Below are positions 23,481 to 26,893 of a stretch of 26,893 bases of DNA, piece by piece. The translations under genes were made by a program, and so were the position numbers. The stretch is from Kiritimatiellia bacterium (lineage in GTDB: Bacteria; Verrucomicrobiota; Kiritimatiellia; RFP12; UBA1067). The notes below the pieces were generated by a model. The model made no database searches, had not been told where the DNA came from, and saw only the letters and a list, made by a program, of their open reading frames with translations. The stretch's first letter is position 1; the number at the start of each line of letters is the position of its first letter. The stretch covers positions 1 to 26,893 of the forward strand of contig JAGBXE010000166.1 of assembly GCA_017629455.1 (NCBI GenBank). The letters run 5' to 3'.

Positions 23481-24642
23481 TCCAAAGCGCCGCGCCTAAA
23501 AACGCATACCATAAAAAGCATACGCTTAACGTCCACCGCCCCGTTTCGAAATTCGAAAACGGTAGGCTCGCTAATACATTGGCTAACGCCGCCATTGCCT
23601 CGGTGAATAAACCTGACAAGCGGTTAAGGTGAGCTGCTACTACTGGCGAAATAAAACTTGCTGCCAACCCTGCAACTCCAACTGAAACGGAAATTGTAGC
23701 TGATGGAATAAGCGCAAGGCTTGAGAGCATCCCCCCAGGAGTAAGCCTGCCGAAATGATACGCCGTAATGGGAGCGCCCACGACCCAAGCCGCTACAGCT
23801 ATTCGCAACGCCCCAGTAAAGCCACTACTCTCGCCGCTCTTTGAAGCAACTAAAATAGATAACATCACTGCAAACGAAAGAACTGAGCCAATATCGCTTA
23901 TCTTATAAGGATCGAATAAATGCACAATTAAAAAAGTAAGCGACCACGCCATAATGCCATCGGGGCGCCTACCGAATACAGGAGCTAAATAACATAGTGT
24001 CGACATCATCCCGGCGCGAATCGCGCTAGCAGGAGCGCCAACTGCCCAAATGTACAACCACAAAATTGGAATTGCTAGCAATCCCGAAAAGCGCCGTGGA
24101 ACAAAAGAGCAACAAAGTATAAATGTAAGAAGGCGAGCAATTGCCATAACGTGCAAACCTGAAATTGCAAAAACATGGATTGCCCCCGACTCAACGAATG
24201 CGCGCCTAGCATTTGGCGATATGCCGCGCCGCTCGCCAAGAAGTATTGCCCGATTAAGCGAAGCTACTTCATGAACATCGCTAAGACCAATTCCAACGCG
24301 CTTCGACAGATTGCGGCGAAGTTTAGTAGCTACAGCAAAGGATGGCGGCCTACGCCTTAAGCGTTCAACCGACTCTCTCATCCATGGGCGCAAGCGGAAA
24401 AGCTCTTCGTCTTTCATGCTCGCATGGAAATATAAGGCCGCACCTAGAAAAAATACGACTACTAAATGCCAACCCTTTACGCCCACACCGTAACCGAATA
24501 GCGCAATTAAGATAGCAGAGAACGTACAAAAAATCCAAAGCCCCGACGCCCCTGACATGCGTGAGGCTGCAAATTCGCCCGCAGCTAACGCTCCGCAGAC
24601 AAAGAGCCATGAATAATTGCGAAACTCAAATACTTTCTCCAT
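23437..24642 (-). CDS. comEC: short ComEC/Rec2-type competence membrane protein, lacking OB and beta-lactamase domains
   Basis: Integral membrane protein of 401 residues with the ComEC core: LNRAILLGERRGISPNARRAF, then the signature ESGAIHVFAISGLHVMA (FAISGLHV at 158-165), WLYIWAVGAPASAIRAGMMS and DPYKISDIGSVLSFAVM. ComEC forms the inner-membrane DNA channel in natural transformation. Two usual parts are missing: the OB-fold between the first helices and the core is replaced by a short basic linker (residues ~83-118), and there is no C-terminal metallo-beta-lactamase domain (no HxHxDH). ATG 24642 is chosen over a TTG at 24669. The 3' end overlaps rsmI by 44 bases. An 88-base gap separates it from tadA. 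Confidence 0.85.
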   Translation of the reverse strand: MEKVFEFRNYSWLFVCGALAAGEFAASRMSGASGLWIFCTFSAILIALFGYGVGVKGWHLVVVFFLGAALYFHASMKDEELFRLRPWMRESVERLRRRPPSFAVATKLRRNLSKRVGIGLSDVHEVASLNRAILLGERRGISPNARRAFVESGAIHVFAISGLHVMAIARLLTFILCCSFVPRRFSGLLAIPILWLYIWAVGAPASAIRAGMMSTLCYLAPVFGRRPDGIMAWSLTFLIVHLFDPYKISDIGSVLSFAVMLSILVASKSGESSGFTGALRIAVAAWVVGAPITAYHFGRLTPGGMLSSLALIPSATISVSVGVAGLAASFISPVVAAHLNRLSGLFTEAMAALANVLASLPFSNFETGRWTLSVCFLWYAFLGAALWISAYFRQKRRSRIL

Positions 24643-24648
24643 GTGCCT

Positions 24649-24657
24649 ATCGTACCA
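24649..24657 (-). promoter_or_regulatory. possible extended -10 directly before comEC
   Basis: TGG followed by TACGAT (24654-24649, 4 of 6 matches) ends six bases before the comEC ATG, the same spacing as for the fkbH-like gene. No -35 is visible, and comEC could equally be read through from tadA. Confidence 0.27.
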
Positions 24658-24730
24658 CAATAGGCGCAAGAAAGTATTACACGATTATTACATCAACTTC
24701 TGCGGCAGTTAAGTTTTGTCTTCCCTGCCA

Positions 24731-25249
24731 TCAGGATCGGCGCGCTTTGAAAAAGCCTTGCAAGAGCGACATTGATTCGCGCTCCATAACGCCTGTAACA
24801 ATAGCCGGATGGTGATTAATGCCAGGATGATCAAAAATCCTAAATACGCTTCCTCCTCCGCGCTTAGGATCTGACGCGCCCCATATTACAGCATCTAGCC
24901 TTGCCAAGACAATTGCTCCTGCGCACATTGGACAAGGCTCTTTCGTTACATACAACCTAGCTCCCGTAAGCCGCCAACTCTCTTTTGCTTGAAACGCCGA
25001 CGACATCGCAAGCATCTCTGCGTGAGCAGTAGCATCGGTTAGCATTTCTGTCTGATTGTGACCACGCCCAAGGATCCGCGCAAAAGTTGGATCGGGATTA
25101 TAAATCGCAGCGTGGCCGTCATGCGCGGGCTCAAGGACTTGAGGCTCCACCACTACGCAGCCAAGCGGCACCTCGCCGTCTTCGGCGGCCCGTTCAGCTT
25201 CACGCATAGCCATCTTCATGAAGTACGCATCAAAATCTGTCATCGTCAT
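24731..25249 (-). CDS. tadA: tRNA-specific adenosine deaminase
   Basis: Zinc deaminase converting A34 to inosine in tRNA-Arg(ACG), and in some bacteria other tRNAs. The active site is complete: H76-A-E78 (zinc ligand and catalytic Glu) and P105-C106-P107-M108-C109. GRGHNQTE and TGARLYVTKEPCPMCAGAI are typical. At 172 residues it is somewhat long because of an insertion of about 22 residues (36-57: PQVLEPAHDGHAAIY and on) between the first two strands, where the family normally has a short turn. Its ATG overlaps the tatD stop (ATGA); a second ATG two codons later is possible. Confidence 0.93.
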   Translation of the reverse strand: MTMTDFDAYFMKMAMREAERAAEDGEVPLGCVVVEPQVLEPAHDGHAAIYNPDPTFARILGRGHNQTEMLTDATAHAEMLAMSSAFQAKESWRLTGARLYVTKEPCPMCAGAIVLARLDAVIWGASDPKRGGGSVFRIFDHPGINHHPAIVTGVMERESMSLLQGFFKARRS

Positions 25250-25992
25250 GAGAATGCCCTTTCACCATTGGCGTATGTAAGCGCGGCAAATTCCTCAATA
25301 TCCATTCCGCGCAACTTTGCCAGAAACTCGCAAGTGTGCACAATGAAGGCTGGTTCATTTGCCTTTCCGCGCATTGGCACTGGCGCTAAGAATGGCGCAT
25401 CCGTTTCGATCAAGATGCGTTCAGGAGGAACAACTAGAGCTGACTTACGCACATTGTCGGCAGCGCGGAATGTGACGATACCAGAGATCGAAATATAAAA
25501 CCCAAGATCAAGATAAGCCTTCGCCTCTTCAGGAGTGCCAGTAAAACAATGTATAACTCCTCGCGATGGAATTTCTTTAAGAAGCGCTAGCGTATCTTCA
25601 AATGCCTCACGCGTGTGAATGATGACTGGCAAATCGCGGCGCTTTGCTTCTTCGAGCTGCGAAGCAAAAAGCTCCATCTGCTGTTGTCGCGTTTCGGGCG
25701 AATAATAATAATCAAGCCCAATCTCGCCCCAAGCTACTGGCGTAAACAGCGGACGATCCAACTCTTTAGGAAGTTCGTTCCTTTGGCCTAGCTGATCTCT
25801 ATCAAAACCGACTGCTCCAACAACTAACGTTGAGTTCGCCTTAACTGCCGCGCCGACACCTTCATTGAGCGAAGGGCTGCCGCCAACGGCAAGAATTCTT
25901 TCTACGCCTGCTTGCTGCGCGCGAGAAAGAATAGATGTAATCTCGCCAATGTCGGTAGTCTCAAAATGACAATGCGTATCAAATATCCTCAT
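25246..25992 (-). CDS. tatD: TatD family metal-dependent deoxyribonuclease
   Basis: TIM-barrel hydrolase of the TatD/YcfH family, 248 residues. Metal ligands are visible in order: D-T-H-C-H at residues 5-9, GEIGLDYYY (Glu), VIIHTREA (His), GVIHCFTG (His) and ETDAPFLAPVP (Asp). Family members act as 3'-5' DNases; the older idea of a role in Tat export is not supported. The ATG shares one base with the stop of the pseudouridine synthase gene (TAATG) and the gene's own stop overlaps tadA, so the three are translationally linked. Confidence 0.94.
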   Translation of the reverse strand: MRIFDTHCHFETTDIGEITSILSRAQQAGVERILAVGGSPSLNEGVGAAVKANSTLVVGAVGFDRDQLGQRNELPKELDRPLFTPVAWGEIGLDYYYSPETRQQQMELFASQLEEAKRRDLPVIIHTREAFEDTLALLKEIPSRGVIHCFTGTPEEAKAYLDLGFYISISGIVTFRAADNVRKSALVVPPERILIETDAPFLAPVPMRGKANEPAFIVHTCEFLAKLRGMDIEEFAALTYANGERAFS

Positions 25993-26657
25993 TACATCGT
26001 TCCTCGCGACTCAAAACAAAAACTCTTTCCTGTTATGGGATGGACGTATTGAAGCCTTAACGAATGAAGCTTCATACGAGGTGCCTTTCGCGCGCCGTAT
26101 TTTACATCGCCTACTACCGGGTGACCTGCTTCTGAAAAATGTACCCTAATCTGATTTTTGCGACCCGTCTTCAATTTGACCTCAACTAAGGTCCTGCCGC
26201 GTAAAACTGATATGCGCGTCCACTCTGTGCGTGAGAGCTTTGCGTTTGCGCTAGGTTTTACCGACCTTACTTTATATCCGTCGCTATCTTCTTTAAGATA
26301 CGATTCGAAGAAACCATTTTCTTCAGTAAGCTCCCCCTCAACCTCTGCCAAATACGTTTTCTCTGTAAGGTGCCCCCAGCGCTCTCTAAATGCTTCTGCG
26401 ATGGCGCGTTCTTTGGCAAACATCATGACGCCGCTCGTATCGCGGTCAAGGCGATGGATAAGCCAAACTCTCTTTCTGCTTTTTATCTGCCCTTTGCGCA
26501 CGTACTGATTGAGGAAGTTCTCAGCGCTCGCTTGTTCCTCGCGCGCATAACGGCCGTACAAATGCGTATGCGTAGTTAGAAGACCAGCTGGCTTATCGAT
26601 TACAATAAGATCGCGATCTTCATGAAGAATCTCGAATGGCAAATACTTATTCCTCAT
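25992..26657 (-). CDS. RluA-family RNA pseudouridine synthase
   Basis: Isomerises uridine in rRNA or tRNA. The catalytic motif HRLDRDTSG (catalytic Asp71) is preceded by VIDKPAGLLTTHTHL and followed by EKTYLAEVEGEL and LKTGRKNQIRVHFSEAGHPV, all typical of the family. At 221 residues there is no room for an N-terminal S4 domain, so it is of the short type. An unusual insertion of charged residues lies between the DKPAGL block and the catalytic motif (residues ~35-63). It starts eight bases after the YhcH-family gene. The target RNA position cannot be inferred. Confidence 0.92.
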   Translation of the reverse strand: MRNKYLPFEILHEDRDLIVIDKPAGLLTTHTHLYGRYAREEQASAENFLNQYVRKGQIKSRKRVWLIHRLDRDTSGVMMFAKERAIAEAFRERWGHLTEKTYLAEVEGELTEENGFFESYLKEDSDGYKVRSVKPSANAKLSRTEWTRISVLRGRTLVEVKLKTGRKNQIRVHFSEAGHPVVGDVKYGARKAPRMKLHSLRLQYVHPITGKSFCFESRGTM

Positions 26658-26664
26658 CTCTGCT

Positions 26665-26893
26665 TTACGCCTTTATCTTTACTATAAGCTTGTGCGCGAT
26701 CTTCGGAACATCCGTCGTAACAGCAGGCGCATGGACACAAGTTTTTGGCCAGCACATCGCAAACTGCCCACGCTTAATCTCAAGCCACTTTACCCCAGCT
26801 GCCGCCTGATTTGAAAAATCACGCTCTTCATCATAAAGGCATTCCTCGCCCGCAGCAAACTCACGAACGCCAATCAACTCGTCGGCATCAAGG
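26665..26893 (-). CDS. YhcH/YjgK/YiaL (TabA-like) family protein (partial, C-terminal 75 residues)
   Basis: Runs off the right edge; the frame is open to the last base. The fragment begins DADELIGVREFAAGEECLYD and ends GQFAMCWPKTCVHAPAVTTD then a lysine-rich strand (HKLIVKIKA). It matches the C-terminal half of the YhcH family, a cupin-like double-stranded beta-helix whose His before the PG/AP turn binds metal. A known member, NanQ, is a sialic-acid anomerase; others have sugar-related or unknown roles. Seven bases separate it from the pseudouridine synthase gene downstream. Confidence 0.72.
   Translation of the reverse strand, partial: LDADELIGVREFAAGEECLYDEERDFSNQAAAGVKWLEIKRGQFAMCWPKTCVHAPAVTTDVPKIAHKLIVKIKA

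Noticed and set aside
24643..24730. Terminator or small RNA between tadA and comEC
   Set aside because: Short stems only (CCTG/CAGG, AACTT/AAGTT) and no T-run.
1..26893. Mobile elements, CRISPR arrays, tRNA genes or defence islands
   Set aside because: No transposase, integrase, long repeat, regularly spaced repeat or tRNA T-loop signature was seen; gene content is chromosomal core plus a few envelope genes.

Overview
The window is a gene-dense bacterial chromosome segment: 23 protein genes (two cut by the window edges), one probable small structured RNA, and no stretch over 300 bases without a gene. No tRNA, rRNA, CRISPR array, insertion sequence, integrase or phage gene was seen. The content suggests an anaerobic or fermentative Gram-negative-type bacterium: a ferredoxin-dependent 2-oxoacid oxidoreductase, formate-tetrahydrofolate ligase, lipoproteins, and a Tat-type signal. 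The 14-residue-spaced C2H2 zinc-finger protein and the general protein style fit the Planctomycetota-Verrucomicrobiota-Chlamydiota group (Verrucomicrobiota, Kiritimatiellota or Lentisphaerota). That placement is inference, not proof.

Layout. (1) Positions 1-397, minus: N-terminal part of an ACP-FkbH fusion, divergent from (2) a plus-strand block 559-6462: fhs, a metallophosphoesterase/polysaccharide-deacetylase lipoprotein, a PotD-like lipoprotein and a phytase-like beta-propeller protein. (3) Positions 6449-20375, a long minus-strand array. Read in its own direction it is rplM-rpsI-terminator, DEAD-box helicase, a four-subunit 2-oxoacid:ferredoxin oxidoreductase, a zinc-finger protein, pheT, a rod-shaped small RNA (6S-like), a secreted protein, argS, an ACT-domain protein and a phosphohexomutase. 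(4) Positions 20572-22624, minus: putP-like symporter then a low-molecular-weight tyrosine phosphatase. (5) rsmI, plus, divergent from the symporter. (6) Positions 23437-26893, minus: a YhcH-family gene (partial), RluA-type pseudouridine synthase, tatD, tadA and a short comEC.

The theme of region 3 and the right end is translation (L13, S9, a helicase, PheRS beta, ArgRS, RsmI, TadA, RluA), with anaerobic 2-oxoacid metabolism embedded in the middle through overlapping or nearly abutting genes.

The most notable observations are: start codons lying 6-10 bases after -10 elements for fkbH, fhs and rsmI (leaderless or nearly leaderless mRNAs); a 128-nt rod-like RNA between pheT and a secreted protein; two genes that begin 15-25 bases after an intrinsic terminator; a eukaryote-style C2H2 finger in a protein translationally tied to pheT; and a three-part MPE-Fn3-NodB surface lipoprotein. 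Several start codons were reset from the longest reading frame using protein alignment from memory, ribosome binding sites or terminators: rsmI, helicase, the oxidoreductase alpha and beta subunits, the secreted protein, the phosphatase and comEC.
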